Assembly: GCA_031260045.1 (NCBI GenBank)
Contig: JAIRKO010000036.1
Location: 1 to 64,000, forward strand
Direction: 5' to 3'
Source: Dysgonamonadaceae bacterium
GTDB taxonomy: Bacteria > Bacteroidota > Bacteroidia > Bacteroidales > Azobacteroidaceae
DNA length: 64,000 nucleotides
Under the pieces are notes generated by a model that worked only from the letters and a program-made list of their open reading frames with translations, was not told where the DNA came from and did not search any database. Below, in pieces: positions 18,572-27,272 of this stretch. How positions within the stretch are numbered: the stretch's first letter is position 1; the number at the start of each line of letters is the position of its first letter. The position numbers were made by a program, and so were the translations under genes.

Positions 18572-18922
18572 ATGGACTGCATAGAATTAAAAAACATGGT
18601 ATTTCATGCCCGTCATGGGGTTTTGGCGCAGGAACGGACGGTGGGCAATACGTTCACCGTCAGCCTTAAACTCTATCTTGATTTGAGCCTTGCCCGGCAG
18701 TCCGATTGCCTGAAAGATACCCTGAATTATGCCGATGTTTTTAAGATTGTCGAAAGAGAAATGTCCGTCCCGTCCGATTTGCTGGAGCATGTTGCAAGCC
18801 GGATTGTTTCGGCGGTCAAACAAACTTTCCCGCAAATTGCAAAAATTCGGATTCGCGTGGCAAAAATCCGCCCGCCTGTGGGGGGGGAGATGGCAGCGGC
18901 GGCGGTGATTATTGAGAACTAA
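18572..18922 (+). CDS. folB: Dihydroneopterin aldolase
   Basis: Folate pathway enzyme that cleaves 7,8-dihydroneopterin to 6-hydroxymethyl-dihydropterin and glycolaldehyde. The start at 18572 (MDCIELKNMVFHARHGVL) matches the family N terminus and lies downstream of the promoter. The 116-residue protein has the conserved RHGVLAQER segment, the LNYADV motif with the active-site tyrosine, and ends in ARVAK-type KIRPPVGGE. nspC follows 35 nt downstream and is probably cotranscribed, though its pathway is unrelated. folC lies at 53-54 kb. Confidence 0.92.
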   Translation: MDCIELKNMVFHARHGVLAQERTVGNTFTVSLKLYLDLSLARQSDCLKDTLNYADVFKIVEREMSVPSDLLEHVASRIVSAVKQTFPQIAKIRIRVAKIRPPVGGEMAAAAVIIEN

Positions 18923-18957
18923 GAACTGAAAGTTCATCTTTTATTAATCATTAAAAT

Positions 18958-20100
18958 ATGCTTGACTTAACAAAAATCCCCGCCCCGGCTTACGTGATAG
19001 ACGAAGCCCTACTTCGCAAAAATCTGCGTTTGATACGGTCGGTCGAAGAACGCGCCGGCGTAAAGATTATTTTGGCATTCAAAGCGTTTGCCACGTGGAA
19101 AATGTTCCCGATTATCACAGAATACATTCGGGGCTGTACGGCGAGTTCGCCTTGGGAAGCGCGTTTGGCGGCGGAAGAAATGGGCTGCAAGGCACACACG
19201 TTTTCCCCCGCTTATACCGAAAAGGATTTTCCGGAAATTATGGCTTGCAGTTCGCATATTACGTTCAATTCGTTGGCGCAGTTTGAGCGTTTTTATCCGG
19301 CGGTATCGAGTTATCCGGAAAAAATTTCCTGCGGGCTGCGCATCAATCCCGAATATTCCGAAGTGGCGACCGATTTGTACAATCCGGCGGCTCCAGGTTC
19401 GCGGTTGGGCGTTGCGGCGGATGCGTTTGGGAAGGATTTGCCGCAGGGCGTTGAAGGGCTGCATTTCCACACGCTTTGCGAGTCGTCGTCGTTTGCTCTC
19501 GAAAATACGCTCCGGCATGTCGAAGCCAAATTCGGACGCCTGCTGTCGCAAGCCAAATGGCTGAATATGGGTGGCGGACACCTGATAAGCCGCGCAGATT
19601 ACGACGTGGAACATTTAATCCGGTTGTTGTTGAATTTTAGAAAAAAGTATCCCAATCTGGAAATTATTTTGGAGCCGGGCGCCGCTTTTGTTTGGCAAAC
19701 CGGCGTACTGGTCGCGTCGGTGGTTGATATTGTGGAAAACAAAGGCATTAAGACCGCGATTTTGGACATTTCGTTTACCTGCCATGCGCCCGATTGTTTG
19801 GAAATGCCTTATAAACCGGCGGTTCGCGGCGCGTATCGGGAGCCGGTTTCGGGAAAGCCGACTTATCGCTTCGGCGGGAATTCCTGTCTCAGCGGCGATT
19901 ATCTGGACGAATGGTCGTTCGACAAAACCCTGAAAACAGGCGATAAAATCGTTTTTGAAGACATGATTCACTACACGATTGTGAAAACGACGATGTTTAA
20001 CGGGATTCCGCATCCCGCGCTTTGTTTGTTGCGTGAAAACGGCGTTTTGGAGGTTTTTCGGGAATTTGGGTATGAGGATTATAAAAATAAGGTTAGTTGA
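18958..20100 (+). CDS. nspC: Carboxynorspermidine decarboxylase
   Basis: This PLP-dependent fold-III decarboxylase makes norspermidine or spermidine from the carboxylated precursor. The 380-residue protein has the PLP lysine in LAFKAF (about 42), the GEFALGS-like SSPWEARLAAE segment, the HTLCESS motif and the active-site FTCHAPDCLEMPY loop near residue 270. The length is typical. The partner carboxy(nor)spermidine dehydrogenase is not adjacent. In Bacteroidota this pathway generally supplies spermidine. Confidence 0.94.
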   Translation: MLDLTKIPAPAYVIDEALLRKNLRLIRSVEERAGVKIILAFKAFATWKMFPIITEYIRGCTASSPWEARLAAEEMGCKAHTFSPAYTEKDFPEIMACSSHITFNSLAQFERFYPAVSSYPEKISCGLRINPEYSEVATDLYNPAAPGSRLGVAADAFGKDLPQGVEGLHFHTLCESSSFALENTLRHVEAKFGRLLSQAKWLNMGGGHLISRADYDVEHLIRLLLNFRKKYPNLEIILEPGAAFVWQTGVLVASVVDIVENKGIKTAILDISFTCHAPDCLEMPYKPAVRGAYREPVSGKPTYRFGGNSCLSGDYLDEWSFDKTLKTGDKIVFEDMIHYTIVKTTMFNGIPHPALCLLRENGVLEVFREFGYEDYKNKVS

Positions 20101-20236
20101 TTTTGAGCGGAGGTAATTACCTCTTGCGCGAGCTTTCGAGTGAACTTTCAACCGTCGGTTGCCGCTATTAATCATTAATTATTAACCACTAATCATTTTA
20201 TTGTTTTACATTTGCACGAAATTTCGCAATCAAATT

Positions 20237-21730
20237 ATGGCAAGTATAAAATCACTGGCAAAAGACAGCGTCGTTTACGGCGGAAGCGCCATCCTGACAA
20301 AAACCATCAACTGGCTGGCGACGCCCCTGTTTGCCTACACTTTCAGCAGCGAAAGCGATTTCGGCATGATGACCAACCTGTATGCCTGCGGCGCTTTGAT
20401 TACCGTTATCCTGACATTTGGACTCGAAACCGGTTTTTTCCGGTTCGTCAATCTGGCGGCGAAAGACCGGCAGGGGAGCGTATATGCCACCTCCATGTCG
20501 ATAATTGTTGCGATTATTGCCGTATATCTGCTTGTTTTTCTGGGATTTTTGGGGCAGATACGACCTTTTTTGTGGAGCGAACGCATCCCCGATGCTTACC
20601 TGCAAATGCTCATTATTATATTGAGTATGGATGTTTTTATCGCCCTGCCGTTTGCTTTTTTGCGGTATGAGAAAAAGGCGTTGCGGTTTGGGTTTTTCAA
20701 GGCGTTGCAGGCGTTGCTGTATATTTTGTTTTGTATGTTTTTTTTGGTGATTTGCCCGCGCATCAACCAGAGCAATCCCGATTTAATTCGCTGGTTTTGG
20801 CGGGAAGATTATTGCGTGGGATATGTGCTGGTAGCCAATATCATAGCGACGAGCATTCAAACGCTTGGGCTGCTGCTGCAAATGCCCCGTTTTCGGTTAT
20901 CGTTCGACAGGCAGTTGGCACGGGAAATGCTGCGTTACTGTTTCCCGCTGATGCTGATGGGCATAGCCGGAATGAGCAACCAAGTAATCGACAAGATTAT
21001 TTTCCCCGCCGTTTATCCCGATACCGAAGCGGCGATGGGGCAACTGGGGCTTTACGGGGCTTGCTTCAAAATTGCGGTTATCATGGTTGTGTTTACGCAG
21101 GCGTTTCGTTACGCATTCGACCCGTTCATGTTTGAAAAGGGGAAGGAGAGCGACGCCAAACAGTCGTATTCCACAGTGATGAAATATTTTGTTGCCGTCG
21201 GCTTGCTGGTTTTTCTCGGCGTAACGTTTTATATCGACCTTATCAGGCATATTTTCGTTCCGTCGCGGTATTTTGTGGCGTTGCCCGTTGTTCCTATCGT
21301 GTTGATGGGGGAATTGTTTTTTGCCGTTTACTACAATCTTTCCGTGTGGTATAAACTGACGGATAAGACGTGGTGGGGGAGTATTTTTTCCTGCGTCGGT
21401 TTTGTGGTGATTATTGCGCTGAACCTTGTTTTTATACCGAAATACAGTTATATGGCTTGCGCGTGGGCGTCGTTTGCCGGTAATTTGTTGATGATGCTTC
21501 TTTCTTATTTTATCGGGCAAAAATATTATCCGGTTCGTTACGATTTGAAGTCTCTGTTTTTGTATGGCGGGCTGGCGGGGGCGTTGTATTGCATTGCCGT
21601 TTTTACGCCCATCGAACATATGAGATTGCGGCTGGCTTTCCGGACGGTATTAATTGGCGTTTATCTTTTTGTTTTGGTGCGGCGGGATTTGGTCGGCAAA
21701 GGGAACAGCAGACGCAGCAAAAACCAATAA
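20237..21730 (+). CDS. Polysaccharide (O-antigen/lipid-linked) flippase, MATE/Wzx type
   Basis: A 497-residue integral membrane protein with about 14 hydrophobic segments. The N-terminal SLAKDSVVYGGSAILTK is typical of Wzx-like oligosaccharide flippases, which move undecaprenyl-linked glycans across the inner membrane. The start at 20237 (MASIKSL) follows a TACATTTG element at 20207-20214; a longer in-frame start at 20201 would overlap that promoter. No glycosyltransferases are adjacent, but the MBOAT and SGNH-like pair at 22-24.6 kb could modify the same glycan. Confidence 0.9.
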   Translation: MASIKSLAKDSVVYGGSAILTKTINWLATPLFAYTFSSESDFGMMTNLYACGALITVILTFGLETGFFRFVNLAAKDRQGSVYATSMSIIVAIIAVYLLVFLGFLGQIRPFLWSERIPDAYLQMLIIILSMDVFIALPFAFLRYEKKALRFGFFKALQALLYILFCMFFLVICPRINQSNPDLIRWFWREDYCVGYVLVANIIATSIQTLGLLLQMPRFRLSFDRQLAREMLRYCFPLMLMGIAGMSNQVIDKIIFPAVYPDTEAAMGQLGLYGACFKIAVIMVVFTQAFRYAFDPFMFEKGKESDAKQSYSTVMKYFVAVGLLVFLGVTFYIDLIRHIFVPSRYFVALPVVPIVLMGELFFAVYYNLSVWYKLTDKTWWGSIFSCVGFVVIIALNLVFIPKYSYMACAWASFAGNLLMMLLSYFIGQKYYPVRYDLKSLFLYGGLAGALYCIAVFTPIEHMRLRLAFRTVLIGVYLFVLVRRDLVGKGNSRRSKNQ

Positions 21731-21733
21731 AAC

Positions 21734-22036
21734 CTACGATTTAACCAAGTGAAGTTCTTCTTTTATCTCCCGAATATCGGATTTTATCTCTCGAATATCA
21801 GACGCAAGGTTATCCAACCGGCAAACATTACCGTTATCGCTGACCAACTCGGCAACTTCGACTTTCAGGTAATCGGCAATCTGCACCAGCCGCATAAACG
21901 GAATATTTGTTTCGCCCCGTTCGATTTTGGCGTATGAGGTAATGGATATGTCAATATCAAACGCCACATCTTCCTGCTTCAATCCAAGCAATCTCCGTTT
22001 TGCCGAAATATTTTTACCAAGTGTAACCAAGTCCAT
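21734..22036 (-). CDS. XRE-family helix-turn-helix regulator with coiled-coil tail
   Basis: A 100-residue DNA-binding protein. Residues about 8-62 are a Cro/C1-type helix-turn-helix (LGLKQEDVAFDIDISITSYAKIERGE). Residues about 72-98 hold a short heptad-like tail (two copies of SDIREIK) that suggests coiled-coil dimerisation. It stops 3 nt from the flippase gene end, convergent. Targets are unknown. Its promoter region is shared with the divergent MBOAT gene, which it could control. Confidence 0.85.
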   Translation of the reverse strand: MDLVTLGKNISAKRRLLGLKQEDVAFDIDISITSYAKIERGETNIPFMRLVQIADYLKVEVAELVSDNGNVCRLDNLASDIREIKSDIREIKEELHLVKS

Positions 22037-22114
22037 GTCGCAAAGGTAGAGATTAATGACTGTTCCGTACTATACGCATAGCGCATAGTATTATAATCAA
22101 AAGTTATTATGCAG

Positions 22115-22146
22115 TTTGGTAGTTATAATTTTTAGTTGTAGTTTTG
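22115..22146 (+). promoter_or_regulatory. Promoter of the MBOAT gene
   Basis: TTTG at 22115-22118 and TAGTTTTG at 22139-22146, spacing 20 bp. It places the transcription start just before the ATG at 22167. Confidence 0.6.
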
Positions 22147-22166
22147 CAACCGAAAATTACTATTTT

Positions 22167-23624
22167 ATGCTCTTTAATTCAATCGAGTTTATCATCTTTT
22201 TGCCGGTTGTGTTTCTACTCTACTGGTTTGTATTCAAAAAAACGAGTTGGCAAAATATATGTATCGTCGTTGCAAGCTATGTGTTTTACGGCTGGTGGGA
22301 CAGGCGTTTCCTGCTCCTAATCGCTCTCACTACCCTTTGCAGTTACCTGAGCGGAATCGGCATTGAGCGACACGAAGGAAACCGAAGACTGCAAAAGGCA
22401 ATCAGCGCCCTAAATATCATACTGAACCTGTCGATACTTTGCTGTTTCAAATATTTCAACTTCTTTTCCGAAAACCTTGCGCTGCTGTTCAAAACATTCG
22501 GATACGAATTGGACGGATTCACGCTAACCATCCTCCTTCCGGTAGGCATCAGTTTTTATACCTTTCAGGCGTTGAGTTATACCATCGACGTTTATCGGCG
22601 CAAGCTGAAGGCGACGCACGACCCGGCAGCCTTTTTCGCGTTCATCGGTTTTTTCCCTCAATTAGTGGCAGGTCCCATTGAGCGAGCAACCAATCTCCTG
22701 CCCCAATTTTCGCGCCCCAGAACGTTCAACTACGGCAAGGCGGTCGACGGGATGCGTCAAATGCTGTGGGGCTTCTTCAAAAAGGTAGTGGTCGCCGACA
22801 ACTGCGCCATTTTTGCCAATGGAATTTTTGAGAATTACGACGCCATGAGCGGCAGTGCATTATTCATGGGCGCATTCTTTTTCACAATCCAAATCTACGG
22901 CGATTTTTCGGGCTATTCGGACATTGCCATGGGATGCGCCCGACTGTTCGGCGTCGACCTGATGCGCAACTTCAGCTGCCCCTATTTCTCCCGCGATATT
23001 GCCGAGTTCTGGCGGCGGTGGCACATTTCGCTGACAACTTGGTTTCGCGATTACGTGTATATTCCACTGGGCGGAAGCCGCAAAGGTCGATGGAAAAGCC
23101 TTCGGAATACGATGGTTATCTTTCTGGTAAGCGGTTTTTGGCACGGCGCGAACCTGACATTTATTGTTTGGGGAATTTACCATGCCCTGCTGTTCATCCC
23201 GCTATTGCTGTCGGGGCGAAACCGGAAATACCGCGACACGGCGGCGGCAGGACGTTTATTCCCCCATTTCAAAGAGTTGCTGCAAATGACGCTCGTTTTC
23301 GGGTTGACGCTCGTCGGATGGATTGTTTTCCGTGCGGAAAGTATCGGTCAGGCAACCGGTTATCTGAAAGGAATGTGCAGCCGGTCGCTGTTCACCGTTC
23401 CGGTAATGCCGGGCATCGGGATTACAAGAACGCTTGCCGCAACGACTTTCTTCTTCATTTTCGTTCTGTTTATCGCGGAGTGGCATCACCGCGAAAAAGC
23501 GCACGGCTTGGATATAAACCTCCGGCGGCAACCGCTGCGATATGCCGTATACCTTGCCGTGCTGCTGGCGATTTTCCTATTTAAAGCAACCGAACCGGCG
23601 GCTTTCGTTTATTTCCAGTTTTAA
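22167..23624 (+). CDS. MBOAT-family membrane O-acyltransferase (AlgI/DltB-like)
   Basis: A 485-residue polytopic protein that would move acyl groups, usually acetyl, across the inner membrane to a polysaccharide. The start at 22167 (MLFNSIEFIIFLP) matches the family N terminus. The conserved core is present: FWRRWHISLTTWFRDY followed by PLGG, and the catalytic histidine in SGFWHGANLTF. The next gene, 12 nt downstream, is a membrane-anchored SGNH-like protein. This pairing is that of AlgI with AlgJ/AlgX or DltB with DltD, so the two likely work together on envelope glycan acylation. Confidence 0.93.
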   Translation: MLFNSIEFIIFLPVVFLLYWFVFKKTSWQNICIVVASYVFYGWWDRRFLLLIALTTLCSYLSGIGIERHEGNRRLQKAISALNIILNLSILCCFKYFNFFSENLALLFKTFGYELDGFTLTILLPVGISFYTFQALSYTIDVYRRKLKATHDPAAFFAFIGFFPQLVAGPIERATNLLPQFSRPRTFNYGKAVDGMRQMLWGFFKKVVVADNCAIFANGIFENYDAMSGSALFMGAFFFTIQIYGDFSGYSDIAMGCARLFGVDLMRNFSCPYFSRDIAEFWRRWHISLTTWFRDYVYIPLGGSRKGRWKSLRNTMVIFLVSGFWHGANLTFIVWGIYHALLFIPLLLSGRNRKYRDTAAAGRLFPHFKELLQMTLVFGLTLVGWIVFRAESIGQATGYLKGMCSRSLFTVPVMPGIGITRTLAATTFFFIFVLFIAEWHHREKAHGLDINLRRQPLRYAVYLAVLLAIFLFKATEPAAFVYFQF

Positions 23625-23636
23625 TACTTCCATCGG

Positions 23637-24560
23637 ATGAAACATTTTTTCAAAAAACTAAGTTTGCTCAGCCTTTTATTCGTCGTCATCGTTCTATTTC
23701 TTACATTATTACTTTCCGTTTCGCTCCAGAGTAAAAAGGATGATTCTTTCATGGCGTTTTTCGTAAAACAGGAAATGCTTGCCAACAAGCATCGTCAAAA
23801 AACGCCTGCCGTTATTTTACTCGGCGGATCGAATGTCGCGTATGGATTTAACAGCGAAATGTTGCGGGATTCATTGGATATGCCTGCTATTAATGCGGCG
23901 GTAAGCCGCGGATTAGGACTCAAATTTATGATGGATCATACTTCAAAATATCTTACGAAAGGCGATATTTTGGTTATTGCTCCCGAATATCACCATTTTT
24001 TTGGAGACTGCGCTTATGGAGAAGCTTTGCTTGCCAATTTATTTTATATAGACCCGTCTATAAGCGAAGATTTTAATATAAAACAGATAAAAGCGCTTAT
24101 AATCGACACAAAAAATCTTCTTCGAGATTATCTTACATCATTTTTGGGATTACAAAGTAAAAACTTCACATTCAAAGTATCCGATTACAACCGGTACGGG
24201 GATATGGCGGCGCACTGGACGATGCCGCCCCGTCCGTATAGCCATGCCTCTTCAACGGATTTCCAAGCGATAAACAAGAACTTTCTGGATTATTACGAAA
24301 ACGCAGTTAAATCATTACGAAACAAAGGCGTGAAAGTCGTCATTATCCCGCCCTCATTCGCCGAAACCTCTTACAGTAACGTAGAAGAAAAATTGCTACC
24401 CCTCTTTTCCGAGTTTGCAAGGCGGGATTTGGACTTTGCCATTCCCCCGCAGGAATTTGCGTATCCCGATTCCCTGTTTTTCGATACGCATTATCATTTG
24501 GGATATGCAGGGATTGTGCTGCGCACAAACAGGCTGATAAACCTGATGCGGGCGCGGTGA
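23637..24560 (+). CDS. Membrane-anchored SGNH/GDSL-like protein, MBOAT partner
   Basis: A 307-residue protein with one N-terminal membrane segment (about 9-29) and a periplasmic SGNH-like domain. A block I-like LLGGSNVAYG places the candidate nucleophile at S65. The C-terminal FFDTHYHLGYAG gives the D-x-x-H pair expected of block V. Together with the upstream MBOAT gene it would take the acyl group from the carrier and place it on a periplasmic glycan, as AlgJ/AlgX do. The exact acceptor is unknown. Base composition falls towards A+T in the middle of the gene compared with its neighbours. Confidence 0.75.
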   Translation: MKHFFKKLSLLSLLFVVIVLFLTLLLSVSLQSKKDDSFMAFFVKQEMLANKHRQKTPAVILLGGSNVAYGFNSEMLRDSLDMPAINAAVSRGLGLKFMMDHTSKYLTKGDILVIAPEYHHFFGDCAYGEALLANLFYIDPSISEDFNIKQIKALIIDTKNLLRDYLTSFLGLQSKNFTFKVSDYNRYGDMAAHWTMPPRPYSHASSTDFQAINKNFLDYYENAVKSLRNKGVKVVIIPPSFAETSYSNVEEKLLPLFSEFARRDLDFAIPPQEFAYPDSLFFDTHYHLGYAGIVLRTNRLINLMRAR

Positions 24561-24612
24561 GATCGCAACGCCGGCGATTTCAAAATGCCTTTCCCCCGCC
24601 TCCCCCGATTGA

Positions 24613-24644
24613 TTTGGCAACTTACCGGAAAAACGCTACTTTTG
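24613..24644 (+). promoter_or_regulatory. Promoter of tex
   Basis: TTTG at 24613-24616 and TACTTTTG at 24637-24644, spacing 20 bp, 47 nt before the ATG. Confidence 0.6.
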
Positions 24645-24690
24645 CAAAGTAATTGAAGATAAAAGTAAAACTTCATAAACTAAAAATCTC

Positions 24691-26817
24691 ATGCAAAACA
24701 TTTTTTACCGCTTAATTTCACAGTCCCTCGCGATTTCCGAAAAACAAGTTACAAGAACCGTCGAACTGCTGGACGACGGCGCAACCATCCCCTTCATCAG
24801 CCGCTACCGGAAAGAGGCGACCGGCGGATTAGACGAGGTGAAAATCGGCGAAATCAAACAACTGTACGACAAATACCTTGAACTAAGCCGGCGAAAAGAA
24901 ACCATCCTCAACGCCATCGACGAACAGGGAAAGTTAACGCCCGAACTGAAATCACGCATCGAAAACTCTTGGGACGCCACCGAACTGGAAGATATTTACC
25001 TGCCCTATAAACCCAAAAAACAAACCAGAGCGGAAATCGCCCGTAAAAAAGGGCTGGAATCGTTAGCCAAAATCCTGATGGCGCAACATGAACCCGATGT
25101 TTACGCGAAAGCAAATTCATTTATAAACGAAGAAGTAAAAGATGCCGACGAGGCGCTGCAAGGCGCGCGCGACATCATCGCCGAATGGGTCAGCGAAAAC
25201 GAAGCCGCCCGCAATTCCCTGCGAAATATTTTCCGTCGCGAAGCGGTTATTTCCGCCAAACTCATCAAAGGAAAAGAGGAAGAAGGCGCAAAATACCGGG
25301 ATTATTTCGATTTCAGCGAGCCGCTTGCCAAATGTTCGTCTCACCGCCTGTTGGCTATGCGGCGCGGCGAAGCGGAAGGCATACTCCGCGTAAGTATTTC
25401 GCCCGACGACGAAAACAGCCTCGAAACCTTGAACCGCCGCTTTGTGAAAGGAACAAACGCCGCATCGGAACAGGTTGAAATCGCCGCGAAAGACGGCTAC
25501 AAACGGCTACTGAAACCCTCGATTGAAACGGAATTTGCCGCCCTGTCGAAAGAAAAAGCCGATACGCAGGCAATCAAAGTGTTCGCCGAAAACCTGAAAC
25601 AACTGCTGCTGTCGCCGCCTTTGGGACAGAAACGGGTGATGGGCGTCGACCCCGGATTTCGCACCGGTTGCAAACTTGTGTGCTTGGACGCGCAGGGAAA
25701 CCTCCTGCACAACGAAACCATCTATCCGCATCCGCCGCAAAGAGAGCGTTCCGACGCGCGCGCCAAGCTGATAGCCCTCGTAAATGCCTATGCCATTGAT
25801 GCGATTGCGGTCGGAAACGGGACTGCCGGACGGGAAACGGAGGAACTCATTTCCAATATTCCTTTCGACCGGGAAATACAGGTTTTCGCGGTCAGCGAAG
25901 ACGGAGCGTCGATTTATTCGGCTTCGGGGACTGCGCGGGAAGAATTTCCGGATTTCGATGTAACGGTGCGCGGTGCGATCAGCATCGGTCGGCGTTTGAT
26001 GGATCCTTTGGCGGAGTTGGTAAAAATCGACCCGAAATCCATTGGGGTAGGGCAGTATCAGCACGATGTGAATCAGGCGGCGTTGAAAAATTCGCTGGAT
26101 CAAACGGTGGAAAACTGCGTAAACAAGGTGGGCGTGAACCTGAACACGGCAAGCAAACATTTGCTGACTTACGTTTCGGGTTTGGGACCTTCGTTGGCGC
26201 AGCATATCGTGGATTATCGCACGAAAAACGGCGCGTTCAAATCGCGCCGTGAACTGTTGAAGGTGCCGCGTTTGGGCGAAAAAGCGTTTGAGCAGGCGGC
26301 GGGTTTTTTGCGGATTACCGATGCGGAAAATCCGTTGGACAATTCTGCCGTTCACCCCGAAAGTTATCCGATTGTGGAAACGATGGCAAAAGATTTGGAT
26401 TGCAAGGTCGCGGATTTAATTCGCGAAAAAGCGTTGCGGAGCAAAATAAAACCGGAGCGGTATGTTACGGAAAAAACCGGTATGCCGACCCTTTTGGACA
26501 TCATGGAGGAGTTGGACAAGCCGGGACGCGACCCGAGGGAAACCATCCAAGCGTTTGAATTCGACCCGAATGTGCGAACGATTGAGGATTTGCGGGAAGG
26601 ACAGGTGTTGCCGGGCATTATCAGCAACATCACCAATTTCGGTTGTTTTGTGGACGTCGGCGTCAAAGAAAAGGGGCTGGTGCATGTTTCCGAGATGGCA
26701 AACCGCTATGTTTCCGACCCAAGCGCGGTTGTGTCGCTGCATCAACAGGTCAGGGTGAAGGTGTTGGGGGTTGATTTGGAGCGGAAACGGATACAGTTGA
26801 GTTTGAAAATCAATTAA
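24691..26817 (+). CDS. tex: Tex-family RNA-binding transcription accessory protein
   Basis: The 708-residue protein has the Tex domain order. A helical N-terminal region (about 1-190) contains TIPFISRYRKEATGGLDE. A YqgF/RuvC-like domain (about 310-450; VMGVDPGFRTGCKL), helix-hairpin-helix repeats (about 480-560; SGLGPSLAQHIVDYR) and a C-terminal S1 RNA-binding domain (about 630-705; VLPGIISNITNFGCFVDVGV) follow. Tex binds nucleic acid and affects transcription and stress survival; a precise role is unsettled. The stop codon TAA lies inside the inverted repeat that starts at 26810. Confidence 0.96.
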   Translation: MQNIFYRLISQSLAISEKQVTRTVELLDDGATIPFISRYRKEATGGLDEVKIGEIKQLYDKYLELSRRKETILNAIDEQGKLTPELKSRIENSWDATELEDIYLPYKPKKQTRAEIARKKGLESLAKILMAQHEPDVYAKANSFINEEVKDADEALQGARDIIAEWVSENEAARNSLRNIFRREAVISAKLIKGKEEEGAKYRDYFDFSEPLAKCSSHRLLAMRRGEAEGILRVSISPDDENSLETLNRRFVKGTNAASEQVEIAAKDGYKRLLKPSIETEFAALSKEKADTQAIKVFAENLKQLLLSPPLGQKRVMGVDPGFRTGCKLVCLDAQGNLLHNETIYPHPPQRERSDARAKLIALVNAYAIDAIAVGNGTAGRETEELISNIPFDREIQVFAVSEDGASIYSASGTAREEFPDFDVTVRGAISIGRRLMDPLAELVKIDPKSIGVGQYQHDVNQAALKNSLDQTVENCVNKVGVNLNTASKHLLTYVSGLGPSLAQHIVDYRTKNGAFKSRRELLKVPRLGEKAFEQAAGFLRITDAENPLDNSAVHPESYPIVETMAKDLDCKVADLIREKALRSKIKPERYVTEKTGMPTLLDIMEELDKPGRDPRETIQAFEFDPNVRTIEDLREGQVLPGIISNITNFGCFVDVGVKEKGLVHVSEMANRYVSDPSAVVSLHQQVRVKVLGVDLERKRIQLSLKIN

Positions 26818-26829
26818 GAATTAAGAGAA
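26810..26829 (+). repeat. Left inverted repeat of the tex-side cassette
   Basis: TCAATTAAGAATTAAGAGAA; its exact inverse stands at 27245-27264. The tex stop codon is inside it. The first 18 nt are the same as the repeat at 61201-61218. Confidence 0.75.
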
Positions 26830-26896
26830 AGGATTCATAGCCATCTTTATATAATATATTTTATGTATTATTTCTGTGATTGATATTTACTGCATC

Positions 26897-27208
26897 TCAA
26901 AAACACATGCTCCGTGATAAAATTTCTATACACTCACCTTTTAACGTTTCCCCAAGCACTATAATGAAAATGTACGCTATAAATGACAATATCCCTATCC
27001 CTATTGTCAAGAAAATAATCTTGTATATCCTCGCTCCAAATATCAAGGACAACAATAAGATTATTATCGTTATTCCTATGCCTTGTATTATAAGTTTATC
27101 TACTTCTTCACTCCCTTGTCCCGGCGCATAATTCCATGTTGCATATATCACCGAAAACAGCACGCCTGCTACAAGCACAACCACCGCACATAAAATTTTT
27201 CCTAACAT
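26897..27208 (-). CDS. Small membrane protein of unknown function
   Basis: A 103-residue protein with three hydrophobic segments (about 1-24, 42-62 and 66-90) and only a short charged loop (GQGSEEVDK) between the first two. No family was recognised. The codons give sensible membrane-protein composition, but expression signals are weak: AGGAGGGG abuts the ATG too closely for a normal ribosome site, and no TAnnTTTG box is seen. The gene is enclosed by the inverted repeats 26810-26829 and 27245-27264, and AT content is higher than in neighbours. It may be a recent insertion. Confidence 0.45.
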   Translation of the reverse strand: MLGKILCAVVVLVAGVLFSVIYATWNYAPGQGSEEVDKLIIQGIGITIIILLLSLIFGARIYKIIFLTIGIGILSFIAYIFIIVLGETLKGECIEILSRSMCF

Positions 27209-27244
27209 CCCCTCCTAATTTTAATTGTTCCGACTAATTGTTCC

Positions 27245-27264
27245 TTCTCTTAATTCTTAATTGA
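27245..27264 (-). repeat. Right inverted repeat of the tex-side cassette
   Basis: TTCTCTTAATTCTTAATTGA, the exact inverse complement of 26810-26829. It lies 8 nt beyond the stop of the DUF6261 gene. Confidence 0.75.
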
Positions 27265-27272
27265 CTTCCTTC

